Positions 21,220 to 33,164 of a stretch of DNA of 64,000 nucleotides are shown one piece after another. The stretch's first letter is position 1, and each line of letters opens with the position of its first letter. Below the pieces are notes generated by a model. That model saw nothing but the letters and a program-made list of their open reading frames with translations, ran no database searches and was not told where the DNA came from. This DNA comes from Amylostereum areolatum. Lineage: Eukaryota; Basidiomycota; Agaricomycetes; Russulales; Stereaceae. The position numbers and the translations under genes were made by a program. The DNA is taken from assembly GCA_012932865.1 (NCBI GenBank), contig SAXG01000051.1, forward strand, positions 186,001 through 250,000, given 5' to 3'.

Positions 21220-21452
21220 GATCGGGGATGGTGGAGTGTGTAAACATCGACTGCCGTCGTGGACAGGCCTGTTTACATCGGGCATGTTATTCCCACGGAT
21301 ATAAAGCCTTGTTTTCCACAATTCCGGTTTTTTGAAGTCCCTCCTTCATCGTCGCCCCGCCTCGCCTTCGCCGCCCTCCGACCCCTCTCGCCCTCATAGG
21401 CGGTCCAAAATATTCGGCGATCCCAACGCCGCTGTCTTTCACGTCCCTCGGC

Positions 21453-24400
21453 ATGACATCAAGGAAGGCCAAGACTGCGTGAGCGTCCTTCCAGCTTCCC
21501 CTCGACTTTTGGTTACAAACGAGCAGGTCCCAGTTTTAAAAATGCCCGCACCATCGGGCCCCTCTACACCGGCGGACCCGTCGCGGTCACGCCCTGACGG
21601 TCGTTGGATCATCACCTGTGTGGGCGAGGAGGCCGTGCTGACCGACCTCGAGGAGAGTCAGGAAATTTGCCGGTTTGTCGGGGTGAGCTACCGTTCCGCC
21701 GCTCGGCCGGGTGGGAAGGGATGCTGACGGTCAAGAACAGGACACGGAGTCCATCACGTCGATGTGCGTCGCGCCTTCGGGAAGGACGCTCTGTGTGTTT
21801 ACGTCCGCCATGGCACTGCGCGTATACGACCTCCCGCACACTTCGACCCCGCTGCCCAAGCCCGTCCACCCCGTGCGCACGGTCGCGCGCGCGCACGACG
21901 CCCCCGTCCACGTTTCGCGCGTCGACCCCACGTCGACCTATCTCGCGTCGGGTTCCGCGGACGGCACGGTGAAAGTGTGGGACCTCGCGCGCGGCTACGC
22001 GACGCACGCCCTGCGCGGCCACGGCGGGGTGGTGTCCGCGCTCGCGTTCAGCTATCCCCCCGCGGCGGGGCTCGAGGCGCGCGTGATGCGGCTCGTCACC
22101 GCGAGCGTGGACACGCGCGTGCGCGTGTGGGATCTGGCGCGGGGGGCGGTGATGGCGAAGAAGGGGAAGGCGGTGAAGCCCGAGGCGGTTTTGGAGGGGC
22201 ATGTGAGCGTGCCGAGAGGGCTGGACGTGAGTGCAGATGGGAAGTGGCTGGTGAGCGGGGGCAGGGACTCGGTGGTCCTGGTTTGGGATATGGAGGGGAG
22301 AAAAGCGAAGGGGAAGGGGAAGGAGAGGGCGAAGGAGGAGGGGATTACGCCGGTGCTGGTGAACACGGTGACAGTGTTGGAGAGGGTGGAGGCTGTTGGG
22401 ACTTTTGGATGAGGAGGAGGAGATCGCGGGAGAGGGCGCGGGCGCGGGCCGAATTCGGTTCTTCACTGCAGGAGAAAAGGGGGCGGTCAAGGTTTGGGAC
22501 GGGCGGGAAGGCACCGTCTTGTGTACGCTGGGTCAAGAATCGCTTTCTCCCTCGTCCTCTGAAGAAGACCAGGAGGAGCAACGGCAAATCCTCGACGCAT
22601 TGTACGTTTTCGTCTCTCTGGATCTCGCCTTTCGCTTGCTCATACGATACAACAGCTATGTACCATCAACGTCCACCATCATCTCCATCCACGCCGACCA
22701 AAACATCCTCTTCCACTCTCTCGCCACCAAAACGCTTGTCCCGGCAGCTCATAGGCTTCAACGACGAAGTCATCGACGCCGCCTTCCTCACCCCAAACCC
22801 CGCCTCGCCCGATTCGCACCTCGCCCTCGCCACCAACTCCTCCCTCATCCGCCTCTACTCCACCCGATCCCTCGACGCCCGCCTCCTCTCCGGCCACACC
22901 GACATCGTGCTCAGTCTCGCGCCAAGCGCGTCGGGCCAGGTCTTCGCGAGCGGCGCCAAGGACCGCGCGGCGCGCATCTGGGCGCCGTCGGACGCGTGGG
23001 GGTGGGCGTGCGTCGCGATCTGCGAGGGCCACGCGGAGAGCGTCGGCGCGCTCGCGTTCGCGCGGCAGGACCCCGACCGGCTCAAGTTCCTGCTGACGGG
23101 CAGCCAGGACCGCACGATCAAGATGTGGGACCTGTCCCCCGTGCCGCTCGCGTCCTCCGCGGGGGGGGCGGGCGCGGACCCGATGAAGCTGAGGAGCCTC
23201 GCGACGCTCAAGGCGCACGACAAGGACATCAACGCGCTCGACGTCGCGCCAACGGACGCGCTGCTCGCGTCCGCGTCGCAGGACAAGACCGCGAAGGTCT
23301 TCGCGGTGTCGTATGCGGGCGGCGGCAGGGACGGCGCGCGCGGCGAGCTGAAGCTGCTCGGGACGTGCCGCGGGCACAAGCGCGGGGTGTGGAGCGTGCG
23401 CTTCGCGCGGACGGAGCGCGTGCTTGCGAGCGGGAGCGGGGATCGCACGGTGAGGATCTGGGGGCTGGATGACTTTGCGTGCTTGAGGGTGTTGGAGGGG
23501 CATGCGAATTCGGTGCTGAGGGTAGAGTGGCTTGGGGAGGGGGACGAAGGAAAGGAGAAGGAGAAGGAGGGGGGCGGGAGGGGCGGGAGGGTGATCAGCG
23601 CGGGGGCGGATGGGCTGGTGAAGGTGTGGGAGGCGAGGGGGGAGGAATGTCTCGCGACGTTGGATGGGCACGAGGATAAGGTGCGTTTGGTGGGGCCTTT
23701 GTGGACGGGACGTGGTGCTGATTTTCGTTCCGGGCGGTAGGTCTGGGCCCTTGCGGTGTCCCGGGACGCGAGGACGATCGTCTCGGGCGCGGCGGACTCT
23801 GCGGTGATCTTCTGGGAGGACTGCACGGAGGAGCAAGACGCCCACCGCGAAGCCGCGCGCGCGGACCTCGTGCTCAAGTACGTTTCCCTCTCGCCGCGTT
23901 CGCTGGGTGCGATGATGCACGGGCTGATCGCACGGCAGGGAGCAGGACTTTGTGAACTACGTCGCGCTGCGGGACTACCGCCGCGCGATCGAGCTCGCGC
24001 TCGCGCTCGGCCACCCGGGGCGGCTGTTCAAGCTGTTCAAGGACCTTTTCGCGTCCTCGGTGGACGGGGGGACGGGCACGGACGGGAGCATCACGGGGAA
24101 CGGCGCGGTCGACGAGGTCCTGCGCACGCTCCACCCCGCGGACCTCGCGCGCCTCCTGCGCTACGTGCGCGACTGGAACACGCGCGCGGCGACCGCGGGC
24201 GTGGCCCAACGTGTGCTGCACGCTGTGGTGAAGCTGCGAGCGGCGGACGAGATCGTCAGGGCGCTCGAGCCGTCTGCGGCGGTGCTGGGAGAGGAGGGGA
24301 AGGAAAAGGTGGTGGAGGGAGAGGGAGAGGGAGAGGAGGGGGCGAAGATGAAGGGGGCGAAGGGGAAGATGGAGGGCGGGGTGCGGGAGCTTGTGGAGGC

Positions 24401-24548
24401 GCTGATACCGTACACGGAGCGGCATCTGGCGCGGATGGAGAGGTTGGTGCAGGAGAGTTACGTGGTGGATTATGTGCTGGGGGAGATGGATGGCCTGGGC
24501 GGGTTGGAGGGAGACGAGAGGATGGAGGTCGATTTCGAGGAGGTGTAG
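21453..24548 (+). CDS. UTP13: U3 snoRNP-associated WD40 protein Utp13 (TBL3)
   Basis: UTP-B/small-subunit processome scaffold for 18S rRNA maturation in the nucleolus. A short first exon (MTSRKAKTA) splices to KNARTIGPLYTGG. WD repeats follow, including LASGSADGTVKVWDL, LVTASVDTRVRVWDL, LVSGGRDSVVLVWDM, FTAGEKGAVKVWDG, FASGAKDRAARIW, LLTGSQDRTIKMWDL, LASASQDKTAKVF, LASGSGDRTVRIWGL and ISAGADGLVKVWEA. The C-terminal Utp13 domain starts at FVNYVALRDYRRAIELALAL and ends FEEV. Two single-base breaks occur: CCC at 21592-21594 (restores VTP-DGRWI) and GGG at 22398-22400 (restores AVG-LLDEEEE). Two tandem beta-propellers plus the helical tail match the family. Confidence 0.93.
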
Positions 24549-24704
24549 CTTGGCGCAAAAAGTATTGTACTTATGTTTTTTTATTATGCAGTTTTTGGTG
24601 ACGTAGAAAATCCCACGGTCTCTTTGTCCTCCATACTTACCAGTCACCAAGGCTTCCTGACTCTCCTCCTCGCCCGAGGCCGGATACTTCGATCACAAGG
24701 ATCC

Positions 24705-25581
24705 ATGGCATCCTCTCGTCCCGATTACACCCTGATCACCGCGATCCGGTACGATCCCGCCCTCCTGGACGCGCCCTTCAACACCACCGGCGAACGAAGG
24801 CGCTCCGAGCGCGTTTCTCCTCCTGCGGTACCACCACGCTCGGCTGTCGCGCGCGGCGTCCGCTCACGGCCCCGCGTGGCGCGTCGCGGGCGAAAAGCTG
24901 ACCTGGGACGCGTTCGAGGGCGCGTGCGTGGGCGCGGTGGAGGGGTATACGGGGGAGGGCCGAGGGGGGCCGTTGAAGGTGCGTGTGCATGCCATTCGTG
25001 CTTTGCGGGGGGGTGGGCACCGTGCTACTAAAGGCGGGCGGATGTGTAGGTCCGCGTTGCGTTGGATGTCGACGGGAGGGTGGGCGTCACGATGGGAAAC
25101 GTGCCGCCGCTGCCGACGCCGCTCGATCCGTTCCTCGCAGCGACCTATGGTCCCGAGGACGCCGCGGCGTCTCGCCGATCGCGTCTGCTCCCTCCGCTGT
25201 CGCTCGTCCTCGACACGCGCCCCACGCCCGCCTCGCTCCTACACCTCGACCAAAACCTCCCGTCGGACGCACTACGACGCGGCGCGGGCGCGGGCGGGGC
25301 TCGCGCCGATGGGGGGACACGCGGACGTGGTGCTGTGGAATGGGGAGGGGGCGGTGACGGAGACTAGTGTGCGGAATGTGGCGGTGTGGCGGGAGGGGGG
25401 GTGGGTGACGCCTGAGGAGGGGTGTGGGTGTTTGGAGGGGGTGGCGAGGAGGTGGCTGGTGGAGAGGGGGGTGGTGCGCGCGGGGACGGTGAGGAGGGAG
25501 GATGTGAGGGTGGGGGAGTGGATGCTGGTGTTCAATGCGGTGGAGGGGTGCAGGCTCGGGGTCGTGCAGGCGGGGTTGTAG
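24705..25581 (+). CDS. ABZ2: Aminodeoxychorismate lyase-like PLP enzyme (class IV aminotransferase fold)
   Basis: Predicted to release pyruvate from 4-amino-4-deoxychorismate to give p-aminobenzoate for folate synthesis. The protein starts MASSRPDYTLITAIRYDP; then SAFLLLRYHHARLSRAA, an intron, and VRVALDVDGRVGVT. The C-terminal block has TKTSRRTHYDAARARAGL, ADVVLWN, GAVTETSVRNVAVW, GCLEGVARRWLVERGVV and WMLVFNAVEGCRLGVV, the fold-type IV signature order. Extra bases break the frame at the GG of 24789-24790 (removal joins FNTT to ANEGAPSAF) and again near 25230. D-amino-acid or branched-chain aminotransferases are alternatives, but the short length and TKT block favour ADC lyase. Confidence 0.78.
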
Positions 25582-25691
25582 ATCGGGGTCGCGTTGGTGA
25601 GTTGTTGGCTTGCGGTGTCGATGTCGTGATGGCGAACTGAGGGTGAACACTGGAGTCGTAAACGGGTGTATTGATGGAGCACTCGTACTTT

Positions 25692-26357
25692 CAGTGATTG
25701 ACCGCTCCTCGGGACAACCAAAATTTCACCATTTTCCATACCTCGACCACAATGGTTTTTCTTCGATCTGTCTTGCCCTGTGTCTCAACCCATGTATGTA
25801 TTTCGTGTACAGCCAAAAAATAATACAATCGGAACATCCCATTTGCTGGATCACAGAGGATCGGTGGCCATCGCTCTTATCGGCGCTTTTACCAGTCTTT
25901 GGGACACGTCACGTCACGGTCTTATCTACGCAATCTTGGGCGTCGTGAGGCCCAAATCGGGACCATGTGATGTGACATAACGCGTTCCCTGTGACAAGCT
26001 GACATCACATTTACCGCCGACCATCCTCCTTGACCCATACAAGACACTACATTCATGCAAATGACATTGTATTTTATCGCAGAGATCCAGGCAGCATATA
26101 AGATGGATTGTATCTCTAAAAACTGACCCAGCGTGCATGGTTGTGAACAATGTGGACATGATGTCTGTCTAGTATACCATTTCTCCCCCTATCACACTAC
26201 AAGTTGGGCACATATGGCACATCCATGCTATAGCAATAGGAGACTGAATATTTTATCATATTACCATGTAAAATTCGAGGCCATACATGAGATAATGCAT
26301 GAAGGGGAGGCATCTGTCCCGAGGAGCGGTATTGTCCCGAGGAGCGGTCAATCACTG
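25692..26357. mobile_element. 666-bp MITE-like element with 26-bp perfect terminal inverted repeats
   Basis: CAGTGATTGACCGCTCCTCG, extended to 26 bp at 25692-25717, recurs as its exact reverse complement at 26332-26357. A partial third copy, TGTCCCGAGGAGCGGTAT, sits at 26315-26332 as a direct repeat of the right end. The interior is AT-richer than the flanks and has no transposase frame. No clear target-site duplication is visible, so the exact boundary and superfamily are open. It lies between the aminodeoxychorismate lyase gene and the NBR1-like gene. Confidence 0.72.
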
Positions 26358-27162
26358 TTGTTCGCAACAGGCTGCCAACAGCTGCAGCGATGATGCTTTC
26401 ATATCGCTTTTACTTACGGGACCGTAGGGCTGATGTGTTCCGGCCGGAATGACTGGCTTTCACTCCACACGAATGCCATGGAAGGCTGCGTTTCATTGGC
26501 CAGGATATGGTGCATGAACCGAAAGTAAGATTGACTTGTAAGTATCGCATCGTTCCGGGCGTCCCAATACACGTTCCTACACCTGCTTATCACGTCGATA
26601 GGGCGCATTGTCTTGCGCGTTCGTCGTGGAAATGGCATCGGCGAAGATCGGTGGGCGAGCGGGGCCTGGACTCACTTTCTGCCTGCGCGGTTCGTCCTGG
26701 TGTGTTTCGGCGTGGATATGTCGGTTGATCCAGTAGACTGTGGCGAGGAATCGTCGAGGACGCGTAGGCGTCGGGCGGCTACGGCGCAGTCGATAAGCAC
26801 GAGGCTCGGAGGAAGGCTGAGTGTCAGCGAGGGGTTACGTGACGTAGTTGGGTGTGACGACAACGTTACGCCACGTTCGTTTCGTCGTCGTGAACGCCCT
26901 GCACGCCCGCTCACTGATGGATGGGGTGGCCATCTCGTAGGAAAGGGGAACTGGACCCGGCGTGTTTGTCCAAATCTCGGCGCGACGGCGGTGGCAGCGG
27001 GCGCTTGCAGCGGGAGGGAGGACGTGTGACGGGGAGATGGACGCTCGCTGACGTGACGGTCACGGTGGTGCGGATACATAAAGGAGTGTGGGGGGGCGCT
27101 GCTCGTGTTCCCTTGGGACCCCCGCCTCTGCTTCCAACCGTCAACCGCCCCTCCCACCCACC
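26358..27162. other. Upstream region of the NBR1-like gene
   Basis: No supported gene. The region is rich in CGTCG-type dinucleotides, with an ACATAAAG box near 27076 about 85 bp before the ATG at 27163. Confidence 0.45.
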
Positions 27163-30100
27163 ATGTTCACCGTCAAAGCGACCTATCGCTCTGAAACGCG
27201 CAAGTTCTCTTTCCAGGAGTCCTCGTTTCCTTCTTTCCAGGCTCTGTACGACCAGGTGCGTATCCTAGGATCCTGGCGTCTTACGTCGCCCGTTTCCCCA
27301 GCCCCTCTAATCGCCGTTCTTCGTATTCACGCTAACCACGCCGTTCTTTCTCAGCTCTACAGGGTCTTTCCTATAAGCCACAATTACTATCTTTCCCGCC
27401 TTCTGTTCTCGAGCTCCGGCGACAGCCACGGCCGTATCCTCATCGGCATGGAGGCTCACTCCGCCGAGGAGTACGAGTCCCACATCGCTCCTTTCAAGGG
27501 CAAGGACTGGCCTGGCGCGCTCCTTCGCTTCTCGGTCTTTGACGAAACGCCACACAAGGCTCCCAGCGGTCTCGGCAGCGTCCAGGAAGACGCTATCGCG
27601 GACGACGGTCTCACGGCCGCGGCCACGACCACGGCAGCTGGGGAAGGAGACGGGCCGGAGACGCCGGCATCGAGGCTGCGTTCGATTCTGTCGAATGCTC
27701 CCAGCCACCGTTACGGCCACCATCACCTCCATCACCATCCTCGTCATCTCCCTCATCCTCCGCACTCCCACCATCTCTCTTCCCTCCATCCCTACCGCCC
27801 CCCGTCCCCCACAAGTCTTCCGCCTTACCTCAACGCCAGTCGTCCTCCCCCTCCCTTCCCCCCACTCCGTCCCGAGGTTCGTGTGTACCCTCCTACTCCT
27901 CTCGCCCCGCCCTCGTCCCCGCCGCCCCAGTTTGGACGTGGACCCCCGCCGCCACCTCCGCCGTCGTTCGGCTGCGGCCCGCCTCCTCCACCCCCGACCT
28001 TGCCTTCCCGTCTGCGTTCGGCGGTGTCTATGCCAGTGATGTCCGCGTGGTCTCCTGCCTTCCATCCTCCGCCGCCTCCGCCACCACCACCACCTCCTCC
28101 GCGTCGCTGTGGACCTCCACCGCCACCGCCTCCCCACCACCACATGCGTCCTCCCCCACACTCGCCCAACGCCCCTAGGGTCCCATCTCCCCCGCCTCAC
28201 AGTGGCTTCTCTCTGCCACCGCGGCCTCCACTGCCCCAGTCCGTTCCCTTCCATCTTGCGCCGGGCTTCACTTCCCCGTGACGACGATTGGAAGTTCGAT
28301 AGTTTTACCCCTTTCGATTTCCACAAGGATGTCTTTGAGACGAATGCCGAGGACGTCAAGCGCAAGATCGCCGAAGCCCGCGAGCGTGCTACGCGTCCCT
28401 CGCTCTTGCAACCTTCCTTCAACACCTCGACTTGGGGCGAAGCTTGGCCCAGTGACTTTTTGCCAGAGTCGAACAAGGACCTCGGTACTTGGAACGACGA
28501 CTGGGAATCGTGGGACCCTGATCCTCTCTATATAGGTACCCCCAGGGTTCATTTCGGCAAGATACCTGGTGTAAAGGAGGACGGAGAGCGAGATGTCGGT
28601 GCGGATGGCAAGTCTAAATATCCTCGGAGCAACTTGTCCAAAGGTATGGACGTAGGCCATCACCTGGCATCACCGGACGGGTCCAAGGCTAAGAGCCCTT
28701 ACACGCCGTACCAAGAGGAACTCTCGATTCTCGGTACCCCGCAGGCGTCGGACGCTGGACGTGTGCTCTCACCTGGTGCACCGAAGCCGCCCGTTCTTCC
28801 CGAGCCTTTCGTCGAAATCATGGATCGTCTCTCCAAACTCCAAGACGATTTGAAGAACAACCACGAGGACGTCTTGCGGTCGTTGAACACGCTTGGAGAC
28901 GCTTCGCAGGCCCTTCGTGTCTCGGTTAATACCCTGGTTTCGTCGGAGAGCTCTCCCGCCACGCCACAAGACGCCATCCCTGTTCCCGCCGCCGAGGAAC
29001 CCTCCGCGGCTGACGTTCCGCCGTTGCCAGTCCACACCAACATCCGTTGTGATTTGTGCAATGACACCATCCGGGGTGTACGCCACAAGTGCTTGGACTG
29101 TCCTGACTACGACCTCTGCACCGCCTGTCTCACCCAGGCGCGCACCACGAACACTTCCGTTCCGGTTACGATGGTGGACATCGGCGGGCATCAAGCGGAG
29201 GCTCAGGTCTTGAGCGCGCACCAGTCGTCGCACATGTTCTTTGCCATTGAACAGCCGGGCGATTTGTGGCTTCACACTGCGTTTGGGTCGGGCGACACAC
29301 GCGCTCCCGCACCGCAAGTTCACCCTCATCCCCAGCCTCAGGATGACATGACGGGCATCGCTGTCACGCAACCTGCCCCGGCGCCGGTGCATGGTGCCAC
29401 TTGCAACCTTTGCGAGTCTACCATCGTGGGACCTCGCTTCGTACGTTGCCTATCTTATGTTTACCACGTTCCTGAGCGCTGACTCGAAATCCTTTCAGAA
29501 ATGCCTCGTCTGCCCCGACTGGGACGTGTGCTCGGCGTGCTTCTCCATCGTCCCCGACCACCACCCTGGCCACTGGTTTCCTGCGCGCGGACACCCCGGA
29601 CGTTTTGAAGCACTACTACCGGTCTTTACCTTTCCTCCAGCCCCAAGCCCCAGCACAATGCCCGCTGCGACCACTGCAACAAACCTGTCCGTGGCATTCG
29701 GTACAAGTGCATGCACCCTTCGTGCCAGGACTTCGACCTCTGCCAGGACTGCGAGGCGCTCCCGATCGCGGTGCACGACCCGATGCATCCGATGCTCAAG
29801 ATTCGCAGCCCGCAGGTGTCGATCCCAAAGGTACCTCGTTACGACGAGGGCTCCCCGACCGTCCAGCCGTTGTTCTCGCAATCTGTGGTCGAGCAACTCG
29901 TCTCCGCAACGCAGCTTTCGCCTCGCCGCGAGCCCGCGACGAGCCCTCGTTCGACGGATCCGTACGCGGACATGCCGGACCTCGTTCCGTGGACCGAGAA
30001 GGAGCTGTTGTTGAACGAGGAGTTGGCGCAGGCCGCGCGGCGCAATGTCGAGGAGGAGATGCAGGACGACAAGGACGAAGAGAAGGAGAACTATCCGCCG

Positions 30101-32006
30101 TTCATGCCCCGGTTCGAACCCGTCGTGCCCTCGCCCCTTTCCTCGTCCGCGCCACCGTCTCCTGCTCGCATGCCGGGATCCCTCACGCCGCTCCTGGATA
30201 CTCACCTCCCGTCGCCGCTGCGTCCTGTGGAGATCAGCAGGGACCTGTCGTCTCCGGTGTCTCTGATCAAGGCCCTCGATGAAGCTCGTGAACGTCTCGC
30301 AACTTTGCCGTCGATGCCTTCGCCTCCCATGGACCTACCGTCCATCCCTTCGCCTCCCATGGACCTACCGTCCTTACCTTCTCCTCCCATGTTCCTTCCG
30401 TCCATCCCTTCTTCCACGGCCCTCGACCTGATTATGGGACGGTTCCCTTCGTGCCAACTCCCTCCGATCCGTAGTGTTCAGTCTGTGGCCGTTCCTCAGC
30501 CCGCTCATTCCCAGGTCTCCGATGTACAGGATCGCTCTGACGCCCAGCCTGAGGTGGTGTATCCTACCCAGGAAGAACGCCTTCCTTCCACTATGCCCAG
30601 CTCTGCAGCATACACCCCGCTCCCTTCGGCTACTCCCAACACTGCGCCTGTCAGCCCGCCTCGTGTGGCAAGTCCCGAACCTCTCATCCGCCTTGACGAA
30701 CAAGACAATCAGAGTCAGGCTGCGTCTACTTTGCAAGGCTCGGACGACGGTGCCGGCAGCGGCAGCGGCGCGACGCATCCTTCCCTTCCACGTCTCCCGC
30801 CGACGGATTTCCATGAGCTGTTCGACATGGCGTCCCACTTCCGTCATATGTTCAACATGCCTTCGACGACTGGCTCGCGGACGCCTCCCGTCGCCTTCAT
30901 ACCGAACGCCGTCAAGGCCGAACGCGCTGAGACGGTCAGCGATGTTAGCCCACCGACGGAACTCGCGCCGTCGAACCAGGACAATGCCTCGCCGGTGTCC
31001 AACATGCGTCCGCTCCCGACTCCCGCCAGCCTCACCAGCGCCGCATTGATGAGCCGAACGCGTACACTGGTCGATATGCTCCGCAGGCCCCCGCCTCCGT
31101 CTTCGCAGGCGACCTCTTCCCGCCCGGTGTCGATGGTGACGGACGATACGTCGACGATCGTGCCTGATTCGACGCCTGACATGCACCTGCGCGCGACGTT
31201 CGTGCGGGACAACAACATCCCCGACGGGCAGGTCTTCCCCCCCGGCGCCGAGTTCGTCAAGTCGTGGTCGATGCGCAACGACGGGACGGTGCCGTGGCCG
31301 ACGCAGACGGAGCTCGTGTTCGTGGCGGGCGATCGACTCATGATGGACAAGCGGGAGAAGTTCAAGGTCGGGATGGCGTTTCCTGGGGAGGAGGTCGACG
31401 TGTGGACTGGGGAGATGAAGGTCGGTTCTATCTTTGGAGTTTTTTTTTAGAGAACAGGCAAAGCTGACTGGGGGGTTGGTTTTCAGGCTCCGGATGTCCC
31501 GGGCAAGTACATCAGTTACTGGCGTTTGTGCGACGGCCAGGGCAACCGCTTCGGCCACAGCATCTGGGTGGAGTGAGTCGCTCTTTTTTTCATTGTATTG
31601 CGGGGAGCTTTGCGTGCTGACTGACTTCGTGTGCAGCATCACCGTCGCGGAACCGAACAACGCCTCCCGCAACGACGACGGCAGCGACGACTCGCTCGCC
31701 GCGTCGTCCGTGATCATGCCCGAGGCCGCCGAGTCGGTCGCGCAGACGCTGCGCTCGCGCTCGGGCACGGCGGCGTCCACGCCCGCGTCGCTGGTCCCGG
31801 CGCAGGACGAGACGTCGACGGCGCGGTCGGTGGACGACGATGGGTCGTCGTCGTCGTCGTCGGTGTCGTTCTTGGACGTGCCGTCGGACGAGGAGGACGT
31901 GTTCGAGGACAGCCGGTCGCATCTGACGCCGATGGTCCAGGGGGGACGGTCGCCGGACGTGGAGTACGTGGTGCTGTACGACAGCTCGGACGAGGAGGGG
32001 ATGTGA
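27163..32006 (+). CDS. NBR1: NBR1-like selective autophagy receptor (PB1, three ZZ fingers, NBR1 FW domain)
   Basis: Predicted cargo adaptor linking ubiquitin or other cargo to Atg8. A PB1 domain is encoded by exon 1 and the start of exon 2 (FTVKATYRSETRKFSF, GALLRFSVFDE). A very Pro-rich linker follows (27890-28270). ZZ1 is RCDLCNDTIRGVRHKCLDCP (29048), ZZ2 is CNLCESTIVGPRF-KCLVCPD (29400-29530), and ZZ3 is RCDHCNKPVRGIRYKC (29665). Next are a 30-bp tandem repeat (PSIPSPPMDL) and the four-Trp/FW domain (FVKSWSMRNDGTVPW to SYWRLCDGQGNRFGHSIWVE). The C-terminus has EYVVLYDSSDEE, a plausible LIR. Extra bases at 28274-28277 (CCCC), 29580-29581 (CC) and 29641-29644 (CCCC) break the frame; removing one base at each restores the domains. 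Confidence 0.88.
30303..30417 (+). repeat. 30-bp in-frame tandem repeat in the NBR1-like gene
   Basis: Nearly four units encoding LPSxPSPPM(D/F). The third unit has diverged. It lies in the disordered linker between the ZZ fingers and the FW domain. Confidence 0.85.
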
Positions 32007-32067
32007 GTGCGAGGTTGAGGTTGAGTGTGGGTTGTGCGCGGTGAAAGGACTCTCGCGCTTATCCCGC

Positions 32068-32093
32068 TCGTTCGTTCGTTCGTTCGTTCGTTT
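32068..32093 (+). repeat. CGTT microsatellite
   Basis: About six tandem CGTT units, just downstream of the NBR1-like stop codon, probably in its 3' UTR. Confidence 0.9.
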
Positions 32094-32194
32094 CTGTCGT
32101 CTTGCTTTCGTTTTGTTTGTTGTCTTGCTCCTCGCGTATGGTTTCGGTCGCTCCCTTGGTTTGCTTCGCGGACTGCTATTCGAGAAAACCCCCC

Positions 32195-32225
32195 GTACGG
32201 TTACGGTTACGGTTACGGTTACGGC
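32195..32225 (+). repeat. TTACGG hexamer repeat
   Basis: About five tandem units of GGTTAC/TTACGG. The unit differs by one base from the TTAGGG telomere repeat. Confidence 0.9.
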
Positions 32226-32520
32226 GTGGCATTGGGTTCGAGGCGCTCGAGTCGGTTACTTTGTACGATTAATGGTGCGTTTTGTTTTTGTGAATGCGTA
32301 CGTACGGAGGATGTGCTCCCCTCGTTAGGAGGGCGAAAATTAAATGGATGCGGTTTTCGAGCGATGTTGGCTGTGGGATCGGGAGGGGATTCGGGCAGGC
32401 GGGGGTACTTGACTTTCGCGATCAGGTGCGCTGATACAGGAATTTGAAGGATGGTTTTTGCGTCTGTCCCCAACTTTTCCTACCTACTTACAACTTTTCA
32501 CACTTCACACCTACAGTCTC

Positions 32521-32978
32521 ATGCAAGAGGTCGATGGGGGAGCATAGCCCGCGGCCGTGCGTCTCTGCGTATGGATACCAGTCCACTCTCAACGCTCCGA
32601 ACCTCGAATTTCTTCCCTCGATGTCGGCACGATGATGTCCGCCTGTCGAAAATGGTTCAAATTTGAACCACCCCGTCTGGCACCACGGTCTACGAGTCTG
32701 CGTTTCCTGTGGACGGCCCTCGAAGTTCAAGCGCTCCCTGGGGGCGTCATCGTCGTCCTGGCGCTTGAGCATGCCGGTGCCGGTCAGCGTACCAACGGAG
32801 CCAATGACACCTTTCCGAACTCGAGCCGGAGAAGAGGTAACATGGCGGGTGCGCATCTAACGCCCTCCCATAACCCGTCCCCCACAGGTCGCTCGCGTTC
32901 CACAACTTGCCTCCCGTGACGTCGGACCTCAAGGCGGCTTTAGAGGATTTGCTGAGGACGCGGTCTGCGGGCGGGTGA
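32521..32978 (+). CDS. Possible small gene, poorly defined
   Basis: The last exon candidate (about 32888-32978), after a GTAACA...CCCCACAG intron, reads SLAFHNLPPVTSDLKAALED and stops at 32976-32978, which is protein-like. Upstream frames near 32640-32830 also look partly coding, but they change phase and no good start is visible. Could be a short gene with an indel, or a remnant. Confidence 0.25.
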
Positions 32979-33164
32979 GCTCGCGGCCTGGACTTTGGAG
33001 GAGGGGGGTTCTCTCCTGTTCTCGTTATCACCGGTATGTATGTATGTGCATATTTTTAGTAACGCACCGGGATCAGTCCACTCGACATGATCTCTACCCA
33101 TCTCCGGTCTTTTCTACTTATAGTTATACTGACCCTCGTACGCCAGGGCTTCATTCCAACCACG

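Larger units (their letters stand above)
32007..33164. other. Mostly non-coding region between NBR1-like gene and F-box pair
   Basis: Contains two simple repeats, an 18-bp palindrome and a possible small gene (see 32521-32978). A pyrimidine-rich leader precedes the F-box gene at 33165. Confidence 0.45.

Noticed and set aside
27890..28270. Poly-Pro region as a separate formin-like gene
   Set aside because: It is continuous in frame with the PB1 exon and reconnects to the ZZ part once the CCCC break at 28274-28277 is considered.
32655..32672. GGTTCAAATTTGAACC as a tRNA B-box
   Set aside because: No A-box, acceptor stem or anticodon arm at tRNA spacing on either strand; it is simply a palindrome.
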